64,000 bases of DNA from Pseudomonadota bacterium (GTDB lineage Bacteria > Desulfobacterota > Desulfovibrionia > Desulfovibrionales > Desulfovibrionaceae). The translations under genes and the position numbers were made by a program. The notes beneath the pieces were generated by a model. It was not told the DNA's origin. It did not search any database and worked only from the letters and a program-made list of their open reading frames with translations. Shown here piece by piece: positions 57,033 through 64,000 of the stretch (position 1 is its first letter; every line of letters begins with the position of its first letter). The DNA is taken from assembly GCA_023399375.1 (NCBI GenBank), contig JAEWPX010000007.1:21294-85293 (forward strand), in the 5' to 3' direction.

Positions 57033-57953
57033 CTACTCGAACGCAATCCCCCGCAAGCGATTATCCTCCGTGATTCGTTCTTCCAGCTCCATGAAGTAAA
57101 GGGCATTGATCAGGGCCAAAGACATCGACTGCGTTTGTTCCGCAATAAGGTCTTCCAATTCCAAGTTTAGCTTTGCTTTGATATGGCTCTTGAAAGAATC
57201 CAAGTGCTTGTATTTCCTGTAGTCAATAGCTTTGCCAGTGTCCCCGTAATTTTGCTTGTTGGGGAAATAGATCAAATCTTCATGGTCCATGACCCCACTA
57301 TCGGGATCGTAGAACAGCGCGCGTCCCCGGCTTGCGTAATCCATCCATGCCACTGAGTCACAAGAATAAGCCGGCACATAGCTGATGAGATTGGGAGTGG
57401 TCATCCCAAAGAGGTGGACTTTGATACCCTTACTGTATAGCTTGTCCACAGCCTTGGAAAGAGTTCCAAGGTCTTCCCGATCGTCAGCTAGGCATTGACC
57501 AATAGCAACAATTGGGTACTTTGGTCTTTCGTCGATGAAGTAGCCGATCTCATGGTTGTGAAGGTTGTGAATGACCGGCACAACTCTGACCCCAGCAGCT
57601 TCAAGCTCGTATAAGTGTTCCAGGTTGTTGTCAAAACCATTGGGACTGAAGTCTCCGTCGAAGCTAAAGAGGAAATCGTAGTCGGCTTTGGTTAGTTTGG
57701 TATAGTCCTTGTATTGCAGGAATAGGCTGTCGCATTCAATTTTGTGCGCTTCTTTGCGAAGATTCTTTTTGTTCACGCTGAATGTGCCACAGTCCAATAT
57801 TAATCCATTGATTTTGGTTCGGTGGGTTTCGGTGTATTCTTTGGGATTCTCAAGTTCATAAAACGTGAGGAGCACGTTGGGCTTCAGACTGGAGTTGATC
57901 TCGTGCAACTTCTTGATCACTGAGATGCTCAGGGAAGAAAGAAATATTTTCAT
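57033..57953 (-). CDS. tRNA-guanine transglycosylase-like (TGT/DpdA-like) protein
   Basis: 306 residues. LILDCGTFSV (D54) resembles the DSGGFQ/DSGAF segment of TGT-type TIM barrels, where the Asp contacts the base. VRVVPVIHNLHNHEIGYFID and HLFGMTTPNLISYVPAYSCDSVAWMDYA resemble later barrel strands with FG and DS motifs. The zinc cysteines of bacterial TGT are absent. Phage and genomic-island relatives (DpdA-like) exchange bases in DNA instead of tRNA. No preQ0-pathway gene is in the visible element. Assignment is by eye. Confidence 0.6.
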   Translation of the reverse strand: MKIFLSSLSISVIKKLHEINSSLKPNVLLTFYELENPKEYTETHRTKINGLILDCGTFSVNKKNLRKEAHKIECDSLFLQYKDYTKLTKADYDFLFSFDGDFSPNGFDNNLEHLYELEAAGVRVVPVIHNLHNHEIGYFIDERPKYPIVAIGQCLADDREDLGTLSKAVDKLYSKGIKVHLFGMTTPNLISYVPAYSCDSVAWMDYASRGRALFYDPDSGVMDHEDLIYFPNKQNYGDTGKAIDYRKYKHLDSFKSHIKAKLNLELEDLIAEQTQSMSLALINALYFMELEERITEDNRLRGIAFE

Positions 57954-57973
57954 GGTGGTTGTCTCCTTGGGAT

Positions 57974-58001
57974 GGCCCCTCCAGGATTTTTCGAAGGGGC
58001 C
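57974..58001 (-). promoter_or_regulatory. Intergenic hairpin before the TGT-like gene
   Basis: Arms GGCCCCT (57974-57980) and AGGGGCC (57995-58001). It lies directly upstream of the Shine-Dalgarno of the TGT-like gene and is nearly the same as the hairpin at 58399-58426. No T-run leftward. Confidence 0.65.
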
Positions 58002-58048
58002 TTATACATTGTTAAGAGTTTACTCCAAGGTGATGGGCAGGTTTGTTC

Positions 58049-58384
58049 TTAGGGGCAAATCATGTCTACCCTTTTGATCTTCTTCGAGATGACTCTTTGA
58101 AGGAGATCGTTAGGCGCTCCCGGGTCCGTGTCATATAGGCGCTTTAAATACTTGATTTCGACCTCTGTGAGTTGTTCTTCTGTTGTGAAGAAGTTGAATA
58201 GTATGTCATATGACACTTGCACCCCAGACAATTTCAACTTGTGAAACTGGGTTGCTGCAAGGATGTGTATGTCGAATTCATTTTTAAATGGCTCCAGGAT
58301 GTGAGGAGGAAAGAGCTGAATAGGCTCGACGGATTCCGAAACATCTTGCTCATCATTAGGCAAGTGCATCGTATGTTTTATCAT
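58049..58384 (-). CDS. Short paralogue of the 58444-59670 protein
   Basis: 111 residues; AGGAG precedes the ATG. The second half (IHILAATQFHKLKLSGVQVSYD, LTEVEIKYLKRLYDTDP, LLQRVISKKIKRVDMI) aligns with the region of the 408-residue protein downstream in sequence order (REHIDAAIEVNKLKRIKVIFPHD, LTGEERNHLKELYQIDP, LLNLIIAKKLKRKNLI). So it is a stand-alone copy of one domain. The domain is helical; function unknown. A dimerisation or competition role is possible. Confidence 0.65.
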   Translation of the reverse strand: MIKHTMHLPNDEQDVSESVEPIQLFPPHILEPFKNEFDIHILAATQFHKLKLSGVQVSYDILFNFFTTEEQLTEVEIKYLKRLYDTDPGAPNDLLQRVISKKIKRVDMICP

Positions 58385-58398
58385 GGCGATCTCCTTAT

Positions 58399-58426
58399 GG
58401 CCCCTCCAGGTGTTTCTGAAGGGGCC
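58399..58426 (-). promoter_or_regulatory. Intergenic hairpin before the short paralogue gene
   Basis: Arms GGCCCCT (58399-58405) and AGGGGCC (58420-58426) with the loop-side CCAGG conserved relative to the hairpin at 57974-58001. It lies between the stop of one gene and the Shine-Dalgarno of the next. Confidence 0.65.
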
Positions 58427-58443
58427 TTATGCGTTGCGTCGGA

Positions 58444-59670
58444 TTAATTAGCGTCCTGGTTTTCCTGAGGCGTATCAAGCAGCAACATATCAATGTAGCT
58501 CTTGAGCTGGATCAAGGCTTTACGGTTATAAGTGCCGTCGACCTTGGTTCCCATGGTGGCGACAGGTTCCAGCGACTTGCAGAGGGTAACGACCAGCTTG
58601 TCGATGTTCGGTCCCGTCACAGGCGTGTTGGGTCCAGTCGCCGCAGGGGGGGGCTGGGTGTTGTCGGCTTCGGCTTCTGACGGAGAGGAAGGCGGCGTAT
58701 CGGTGCCCGCGATGAGGTTCTTTCTCTTGAGCTTCTTCGCGATGATCAAATTGAGGAGCTCGACCGGCTTCTGCGGGTCAATCTGGTAGAGCTCCTTCAG
58801 GTGATTGCGCTCTTCACCCGTCAACGGGTCCTGTACACGAAGGAAAGCGACCATCACGTCATGGGGGAATATGACTTTGATACGCTTCAGCTTGTTCACC
58901 TCAATGGCCGCATCGATATGCTCACGGCGCTCTTCGTAGCTGGATTCGTCGGCGATGTTGCAATTCTCCAGGAACGTCTTGAACGGTTTGTCTCCCATTT
59001 GGGCTTTTTCTTCGTCACTTTTTCCGTTATAGATAATTCCGAACTCCGCCAAGCGTTCGACGCCGTATTCCAAGTAGTTCTCCACGCCGGGCACGGACGC
59101 CAGGCTCATGTACTTCTCCCGGCTCCGCTTCTTGAGGTTGGGGAGCTTCCCGCTAATCCACTTGATCCAGTCGCGGCTGTTCTTCTGAGTGCGAATACCC
59201 TGCATCTTGAGGAGACGCTTGCCCTGCATGAACGCGAAGTAGGCGTTGACCGCGTTGGTTTTGTTCAAGACAAGGTCGAGAGTGGTCTGGCACTCATTGA
59301 AGTCCTTCAGGATCGCCTCCAGGTCATTCATCCGGTCGACCTGTTCCGAGAACTTTTTGCCCAGGTCCGAGAGCGAGTTGCTGTCCTTGATGGCATCTTC
59401 GAGCGATCCGGGCTGACCTTGACCGCCAGTGGCGCCGTAAAGCCCGGCATAGGCAACCTTCTTGGCGAAGGTTTCCACGTTTTCGCCCATGTCCATGATC
59501 GAGCTGATGGCCTTGCCGACTTCGCCACCAAGTCCGGAGGAGCCACTGCCGCCAGTGTAGCCCATGCCACCAGTGTCACCGGTAGAGCTGGTGGAGCTGG
59601 TGTCATCCGAATTGTGGGGTTTGCCAGGACCGCCGGTGACGGAGATGTTCGGCTTGTTGTCGTTGCTCAT
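58444..59670 (-). CDS. Plasmid-type protein with Gly/Ser-rich N-terminus and duplicated-domain C-terminus
   Basis: 408 residues from ATG 59670 (GGAGG upstream). Residues 1-60 are Gly/Ser/Thr-rich and disordered. The middle part (NAVNAYFAFMQGKRLLKMQGIR, WIKWISGKLPNLKKRSREKYMSLASVPGVENYLEYGVERLAEFG) resembles the DUF3102-like helical domain found on plasmids and mobile elements. A second domain (~270-350) is shared with the 111-residue paralogue. A Pro-rich linker and a helical tail follow. A plasmid-maintenance or regulatory role is likely, unproven. Confidence 0.6.
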   Translation of the reverse strand: MSNDNKPNISVTGGPGKPHNSDDTSSTSSTGDTGGMGYTGGSGSSGLGGEVGKAISSIMDMGENVETFAKKVAYAGLYGATGGQGQPGSLEDAIKDSNSLSDLGKKFSEQVDRMNDLEAILKDFNECQTTLDLVLNKTNAVNAYFAFMQGKRLLKMQGIRTQKNSRDWIKWISGKLPNLKKRSREKYMSLASVPGVENYLEYGVERLAEFGIIYNGKSDEEKAQMGDKPFKTFLENCNIADESSYEERREHIDAAIEVNKLKRIKVIFPHDVMVAFLRVQDPLTGEERNHLKELYQIDPQKPVELLNLIIAKKLKRKNLIAGTDTPPSSPSEAEADNTQPPPAATGPNTPVTGPNIDKLVVTLCKSLEPVATMGTKVDGTYNRKALIQLKSYIDMLLLDTPQENQDAN

Positions 59671-59917
59671 GGTGTCCTCCAAGAATGCCCCCTGTCGGGG
59701 GAGGTGGCTCTTTGGGGAGGTGGTCCCTGTGACCGACCCCATTGCGCCGTTGCTCTTGAAGAACGGTCTAAGCGAGACCCACTTTGGGTTGTGGACAAGA
59801 TGTTCAGACACCTTTTGTCTCTCAGAAAACCATAGAGATCAGATGGTTATCTGAGAAAGAGCAAAGGCATTTTCAGACGGGGCAGGAGAAGGAGAATCAG
59901 GGGCGGGGGAGTAAGCC
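59671..59917. other. Leader of the paralogue operon
   Basis: 247 bp between the operon start and the next gene's end. It contains a CCCCC/GGGGG hairpin at 59688-59701 right before the Shine-Dalgarno of the 408-residue gene, and an inverted CCCAAAGTGGG-type sequence near 59776-59800. No clear -35/-10 was identified. Confidence 0.4.
59688..59701 (-). promoter_or_regulatory. Hairpin before the 408-residue gene
   Basis: CCCCC TGTC GGGGG, 5-bp stem with 4-nt loop, 17 bp before the start codon and next to the GGAGG. It is the third gene in the operon region with a hairpin directly before its ribosome site. Confidence 0.5.
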
Positions 59918-60913
59918 TCAAAGGCTGAGGACGTCTTTTATCGGGGGGAGTTGCTTCCCGTTTTGCTTAGTGCAAAGGGGGTTCATGGTATCAATCTTGA
60001 CGCAGAGATTTTCATAGTATTCGAAGAGTCTCTGCCTCTTCTGAAGGAGTGTAGCTATCTTGTCATTATGCCTGTACTTTAACGGGATAGCTTGTTTGAG
60101 GAGCTTTTGAACAGTATCGAAATCAAGTGGGCTATTTTCATCTTCCTCATGGGCCTTGTCCCACATCCATAATAGAATGAGTCGTGTTATGTCGGCGCTT
60201 ACGATATTTTCTCCAGAAAGGCAGAGCTTGTAAACCGCTTCTAGAGTTTCGTCGCTTATGCGCTTGTTCGAAAAAACACTGTCAATTGTCGCATTGAATA
60301 TTTTAACGGCATGAAGTTCAAGCATAACCTGCTCAGGGTCTTTGAGGGCTTGTTTGTGGTTCAGAAGGATGCCTGAAGTCTTGTCCAGGTCCGACATGTA
60401 ATGATTAGGAGCGTCATCGTCTATGCTCATTGCCCACTTGTAATACGAACGAAGCAAGGCATTGATGTCGGCGTGGTCTTTGCTTTCAAATTTAACGGGC
60501 TTCCCGTTGAGGATGGTCTCAAGAGCTTCTTCTGTGTCCAAACCAATGTAAGCGTTGCGGTACAGTCTATGGAAACGCCTCCTCACTGCTTCAACTAAGA
60601 ATGATAACTTGCAAAAAGCAAGGCGAGCTTCCCTTCCGTGTTTTTCTTCAAGATACAAGGCATAGGGATGGTTCTTCGGATTGGGGTCTGCCATGTCGAA
60701 GGCGTCTGAGCCAAATCCATTGCAGCCTTCTTCAGACTCGATGGATTGGAGTTCGCCGATCTCATCAAAATAATGTCTATAATTTTCGATTGCATAGGAG
60801 AATTGTCGATAAGCGGGATTTCGACGCTGGTACTCCCAAAACCAAAAGGCGACGCTCCTGATCCTGTGGGAGTCAAAGCGGATGACTTTCTTCTCGTCGG
60901 TCTTTTTAGCCAT
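59918..60913 (-). CDS. Hypothetical element-2 protein (DUF6499-like N-terminus)
   Basis: 331 residues. The N-terminal segment VAFWFWEYQRRNPAYRQFSYAI resembles the W-E-x-x-RRNP-x-Y opening of a group of mobile-element proteins. The rest is helical with many charged residues (EAVRRRFHRLYRNAYIGLDTEEAL, LKQAIPLKYRHNDKIATLLQKRQRLFEYYENL). No catalytic motif is evident. It diverges from the primase gene, with a 217-bp region between. Confidence 0.55.
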   Translation of the reverse strand: MAKKTDEKKVIRFDSHRIRSVAFWFWEYQRRNPAYRQFSYAIENYRHYFDEIGELQSIESEEGCNGFGSDAFDMADPNPKNHPYALYLEEKHGREARLAFCKLSFLVEAVRRRFHRLYRNAYIGLDTEEALETILNGKPVKFESKDHADINALLRSYYKWAMSIDDDAPNHYMSDLDKTSGILLNHKQALKDPEQVMLELHAVKIFNATIDSVFSNKRISDETLEAVYKLCLSGENIVSADITRLILLWMWDKAHEEDENSPLDFDTVQKLLKQAIPLKYRHNDKIATLLQKRQRLFEYYENLCVKIDTMNPLCTKQNGKQLPPIKDVLSL

Positions 60914-60990
60914 GGCCCAGAAGTAGCAAATTCATACCTGAACGACAATCCAGGCGGATTCCAGGGCTATCTCGTCATCGAAAACCAAAC

Positions 60991-61006
60991 GCGCAGGATG
61001 CTGCGC
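60991..61006. promoter_or_regulatory. Palindromic operator copy 2 (upstream of primase gene)
   Basis: GCGCAGGATGCTGCGC, with the 11 bp before it (60980-60990), forms a 27-bp copy of the repeat at 56944-56970, one mismatch. It lies in the divergent region 125 bp before the primase start codon and 77 bp from the start of the hypothetical gene. Confidence 0.65.
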
Positions 61007-61130
61007 ATCCGGTTTGAGCCAGTGATCAAAACTTGGTTTGACCACGGGCGCGGGCACGGGCTATCTAAGGCAGGAATAATGTTGGCGATGTCTCGTCAAT
61101 TTCAGTCCTAATGAGCCTTTGGAGCTGTGG

Positions 61131-63125
61131 ATGGATTACTCGACGGACCAACTTATCGGATTCATGCAGCAGTCGGAGCCGGTTGACGACGCGACACGCA
61201 TGAAAATTTTCGAGTTCCTATCCCAACGGTTCTCACTGATCCCCTTGAAGGGTGGATTTCCCGCTCCAGGCAATTTCTCACGAGAGTTCAAGGCTCCTGT
61301 CGAGAACAAATGGAGCCATTGGTGCTCCCAGAAAAGACCATTCGCCACCTCCGACTTCTTCCCTGAGAGAGCGGGCATCGCCTGCGGCCCAGCCAGCGGC
61401 GTCCTTGTCCTGGACATCGACGACATGGGCAAATTCCAGGAGTGGCTTTCCACCCATAAACTAAGCGGACTTCCAGCGACTTTGACGATCAAGACTGGCG
61501 GAAACGGCGAGCGATATCACTACTACTTCCAGTATCCTCAGGATGGTAAGAGCTACGGGAATCGCTCCGTCAAAGGCGTGTTCGACATCAGGGGCCGGGG
61601 AGGACAGGTCCTTTGCCCCGGCTCACTCCACCCTGAGACGCGGATGCCCTACGTCATATCCAATCTTGCTGAAATTGCAGAAGCACCCGGCTGGCTTCTG
61701 AACTATACCCTCCACAAGTCCGTTCAGGCAGACAATGCCGCTCCATCCCTGACGAATGAAGCGCACGAGGTTCCGATTATGACTCAGAGTTCAGCGTCTC
61801 CCCAGCCCAGCGATCAGTTTATCGTAAAACTCCCGGTATCAGATGAGATCAAGCAAATGATCCTGACGCCGTTCCCTAAGGGGCAAAGATCGGAACATTC
61901 CATGGCTGTTCTTGTCGGGTTGTTAAGTGCGAACGTCGATGAAAAGACCATTCTCAGCATTTATCATTCCTATCCCATAGGCGAAAAAGCAAAAGAAGCT
62001 GGCAACCAGTGGCTTGAACGTGAAATAGAAAAAGCGAAGGAGCACATCGCTAAGGTAAAAACTAGCGCCCCTGTTCCTACTAATCCTTTTGCTCCATCTG
62101 GGAATCAAGCACCCAAGGTCAATTACTGCGTCTTCAATGCCATGGACGTAGTAAACAAGAACATCCAATTTGATTATTTCATCGACAACTTCTGGCCTAA
62201 GGGCGAGCCTTTGTTGATTACTGGTCCTGGCGGTTCTGGGAAGTCAATCATGACACTTCAAATTGCCATGGATTTGATTTCTCCTCCTATGCAGGGCTTC
62301 CTGGGTACATTCAATGTGAAGCCAACACCGCATAAGGTTCTTTTCGTCCAGTCGGAGAATACGTTCGTCGGGATGAAACAGCGGTTCGTGGAAGTTCGTT
62401 CACCAAAGTCAGGGTACCAGATTTCCGACCAACTTCTCCAGGACGGGATATTCTTCCTGGGTGTGAACAACGACATTCGGTCAATTGGCGACATGATGAG
62501 CCAGTCGTTCTTGGATGCAATTCAGAATGCTGTCGAAACGCATCAGACGGACATCATCATCCTTGACCCGCTGATCAGCTTCCATGGGCAAGACGAGAAC
62601 TCGAACGACCAGATGCGCCGCTTGCTCGATCAGGTAGCGATTTTCACCGAGAGCCTTGGAGCTTCACCGCTCCTGATCCATCACCACGGGAAGTTCACCA
62701 GTGAGTCAGGCCCTGGAGGCGGAAGAGGAGCCAGCGCCATTGGTGACTGGTCCCCGAACACTTGGGAGCTGACATACAACAAGAATCAGAAGCGTTTTTC
62801 ACTGACCCACAAGAAGGCCAGGAACCTTGCCCTTCAGGGAAGCCTTGACCTTGAGCTTCACTGCCTCCGGTTCCGTCCCCTGACTTCTCAATCGGCAGCT
62901 TCAGGATCGGCACAGATAGCTGTGCAGGCTCTTCAGAACCTCAGTGGGACTGCTACTTCAAAGGATCAGCTCAAGAAAGAAGTTCAGAATCTGTACAGCG
63001 CCCAGAACGAAGGGCAGACCATTTCTCCCAACACTGCCGGCAAGCGTATTGATGAAGCTGTTGCCGCTGGATTGATCAAGGAGAATCCCATTCAAGGCAG
63101 CAAGAGCAAAGGATATTCATTTTAA
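61131..63125 (+). CDS. Primase-polymerase (AEP) / RepA-like helicase fusion
   Basis: ATG 61131 follows GGAG with 6-nt spacing; 664 residues. The N-terminal PrimPol domain has VLVLDIDD (catalytic Asp pair), NGERYHYYF and FDIRGRGGQVLCPGS. A linker region ~200-330 follows. The helicase has Walker A LLITGPGGSGKS near residue 370, ILDPLISFHGQDEN and LLIHHHGKF as Walker B/H-motif. The C-terminal ~80 residues look like a winged helix (TISPNTAGKRIDEAVAAGLIKENP). It is the main replication initiator of element 2; iteron-like repeats follow it. Confidence 0.9.
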   Translation: MDYSTDQLIGFMQQSEPVDDATRMKIFEFLSQRFSLIPLKGGFPAPGNFSREFKAPVENKWSHWCSQKRPFATSDFFPERAGIACGPASGVLVLDIDDMGKFQEWLSTHKLSGLPATLTIKTGGNGERYHYYFQYPQDGKSYGNRSVKGVFDIRGRGGQVLCPGSLHPETRMPYVISNLAEIAEAPGWLLNYTLHKSVQADNAAPSLTNEAHEVPIMTQSSASPQPSDQFIVKLPVSDEIKQMILTPFPKGQRSEHSMAVLVGLLSANVDEKTILSIYHSYPIGEKAKEAGNQWLEREIEKAKEHIAKVKTSAPVPTNPFAPSGNQAPKVNYCVFNAMDVVNKNIQFDYFIDNFWPKGEPLLITGPGGSGKSIMTLQIAMDLISPPMQGFLGTFNVKPTPHKVLFVQSENTFVGMKQRFVEVRSPKSGYQISDQLLQDGIFFLGVNNDIRSIGDMMSQSFLDAIQNAVETHQTDIIILDPLISFHGQDENSNDQMRRLLDQVAIFTESLGASPLLIHHHGKFTSESGPGGGRGASAIGDWSPNTWELTYNKNQKRFSLTHKKARNLALQGSLDLELHCLRFRPLTSQSAASGSAQIAVQALQNLSGTATSKDQLKKEVQNLYSAQNEGQTISPNTAGKRIDEAVAAGLIKENPIQGSKSKGYSF

Positions 63126-63161
63126 TCCAGCAAAGAGACGGACCCTTGGGGATTTTCCGTC

Positions 63162-63314
63162 AAAGGCAACATCGGCAATTGACGTCAAAACTTATTATGC
63201 CTTAAATCCTTTAAAGATTTCATATGGTTACTTTAAAATTTCAAAGGCAAAGGCAAAATCGCTCTGACGATGGTAACCTATTGATTTTATTTTAAAAGCA
63301 AAGGCAAAATCGCT
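63162..63314 (+). repeat. Iteron-like repeats, possible replication origin
   Basis: AAAGGCAAAATCGCT occurs exactly at 63249-63263 and 63300-63314 (51 bp apart); a variant AAAGGCAACATCGGC is at 63162-63176, and an extra CAAAGGC unit lies at 63242. The region between is AT-rich, including ATTTTATTTTAAAA. It lies within 200 bp of the primase-helicase gene. Iterons beside a RepA-type gene mark plasmid origins. Confidence 0.6.
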
Positions 63315-63805
63315 TATATATTTAGGGGTGGGTGCCTTTGCACCCCACCCCATATCACAATAGTGACGACGACGATGCAACGGAGACGACACAGGACAAA
63401 GCACCAAATAAAGTCATCAAATAATTTTTCAAAGATATAATTCAATTAATGTTTGCTTAAAATTTAAATTATCTAACAGAGGTTCATAGACAACGGCGAC
63501 ACTAGCTATGTCAATCGACACTGCACCTGGAACATCACTCGTTCAGGGAGTATGCTTAATCGACGACGTCTCTTGTCTTGAAAAGTCAGAACTTCAAGCC
63601 AGTGGAGATCGACATTTGATTCAAAGGCAATCTCAAGGAACTGAAGGAAGTGGCAAGTGCAGCCAAAGACAAGGCTGTCAATTTCGTCTCTGAAGTTTGC
63701 GCTGTGACGCGAGAAGGTCCGTGGCGGGTAAGTGTCACTATGGTCCTGCTGAAGGGTGCATAGAGCGGAGCCTGGGACCAGTTCCTGATTTCAGTGAAAC
63801 CGGAC

Positions 63806-63821
63806 GCGCAGGATGCTGCTC
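63806..63821. promoter_or_regulatory. Palindromic operator copy 3 (degenerate)
   Basis: GCGCAGGATGCTGCTC differs by one base in the arm. The 27-bp unit from 63795 matches the 60980 copy at 22 of 27 positions. No gene follows within the window. Confidence 0.5.
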
Positions 63822-64000
63822 ATATGGTCACGACTTCTCTCGGATAGTGGGCCAGACGGGGGATACTGAAAACGGACTTTGGGCCATATCTGCGATTTCC
63901 TGCGATTTCGCCCAAGGGGGGATACCCAAACCCCAGGACCAGCCCCAAATCCCAGGAAGGGGGTGCCCCGCGCGAATCCAGGGGGCCAGGGGGGATGCCG

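Larger units (their letters stand above)
52840..64000. mobile_element. Element 2: integrative element with plasmid-like modules (incomplete at right)
   Basis: It begins at the same tRNA repeat and has an integrase and HTH gene arranged as in prophage 1. Inside are a core-only recombinase with a lox-like site, a toxin-like peptide, an AbrB-like regulator, a paralogue operon, a TGT-like protein and a PrimPol-helicase followed by iteron-like repeats. No virion genes are visible. No third att copy was seen before 64000, so the right end lies outside the window. Confidence 0.8.
63126..64000. other. Right-hand noncoding stretch
   Basis: 875 bp without a credible gene. It holds the iteron-like repeats, an imperfect GC hairpin at 63325-63350 (GGGGTGGGTGC/GCACCCCACCCC), a 61-codon frame at 63508-63693 with no Shine-Dalgarno, a frame at 63620-63763 with a faint gas-vesicle-protein look, and the third palindrome copy at 63806-63821. 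Confidence 0.45.

Noticed and set aside
60746..61111. 121-codon plus-strand frame antisense to the start of the hypothetical gene
   Set aside because: Half of it is antisense to a better supported gene and it covers the operator; no ribosome site was found.
63508..63693. 61-codon frame near the window end
   Set aside because: No ribosome site and low-complexity Gln/Ser-rich end; not convincing as a gene.
63620..63763. Frame with WRVSVTMV stretch, faintly like a gas vesicle GvpO C-terminal part
   Set aside because: Only about 45 residues, no start codon with a ribosome site, and no other gas vesicle gene nearby; similarity is too weak.
13078..64000. CRISPR array or diversity-generating retroelement
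   Set aside because: No regularly spaced direct repeats and no reverse transcriptase gene are visible; the tail genes have no obvious template/variable repeat pair.

Overview
The window is GC-rich bacterial DNA. Heptose (HldD/HldE) and other envelope-sugar genes point to a Gram-negative host. The gene content and the style of the phage proteins suggest a sulfate-reducing deltaproteobacterium of the Desulfovibrionaceae type; this is inference from recognition, not from a search. Three blocks are visible: host chromosome (1-13123), a complete P22-like podovirus prophage (13078-52888), and the first ~11 kb of a second integrated element (52840 to the window end).

Host block. A leftward operon (5920 to 1) encodes three cobalamin-binding-type radical SAM proteins, a lipid-A-type acyltransferase relative, a family 2 glycosyltransferase and a GNAT-like protein. 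This looks like a surface lipid or glycolipid pathway. A CheC-like protein, hldE and hldD follow, then a divergent DegT/StrS sugar aminotransferase, a glycine-rich RRM protein, a nucleoside-recognition membrane protein, and adjacent tRNA-Lys(TTT) and tRNA-Glu(CTC) genes.

Prophage 1 is bounded by an exact 49-bp direct repeat made of the 3' part of tRNA-Glu (13078-13126 and 52840-52888). Its left arm runs leftward from PL near 22.0 kb: a membrane peptide, small conserved proteins, a Sak4-like ATPase, a DUF669-like protein, an SF2 helicase, and finally an excisionase-like HTH gene overlapping the integrase. An S24-type repressor and a Cro-like gene face away from each other at 23.8 kb. PL and PR share a nearly identical promoter/operator sequence, and the Cro-like mRNA appears leaderless. 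The rightward early genes encode a zinc-finger peptide, a Cas4-like Fe-S nuclease, a TOPRIM primase-helicase and RusA. The late operon (29203-52738) runs lysis, terminase, P22-type portal, scaffold, coat, DNA-stabilisation proteins, ejection proteins (one of 1852 residues with two peptidoglycan hydrolase domains) and a cluster of tail adhesins.

Element 2 begins at the same tRNA repeat with its own related integrase, so the two elements are in tandem; its far end is outside the window. It carries plasmid-like features: a catalytic-core-only tyrosine recombinase with a lox/FRT-like site (12-bp arms, 8-bp spacer) next to it, a hydrophobic 37-residue toxin-like peptide, a fragment resembling a Rep protein, an AbrB-like regulator, a PrimPol-helicase followed by iteron-like repeats, and an operon whose genes are each preceded by a hairpin and which encodes a pair of paralogues plus a tRNA-guanine-transglycosylase-like protein. 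A 16-bp palindrome recurs upstream of the AbrB-like gene, upstream of the primase gene and near the window end, suggesting a small regulon. My best overall reading is an integrative plasmid or phage-plasmid/satellite.
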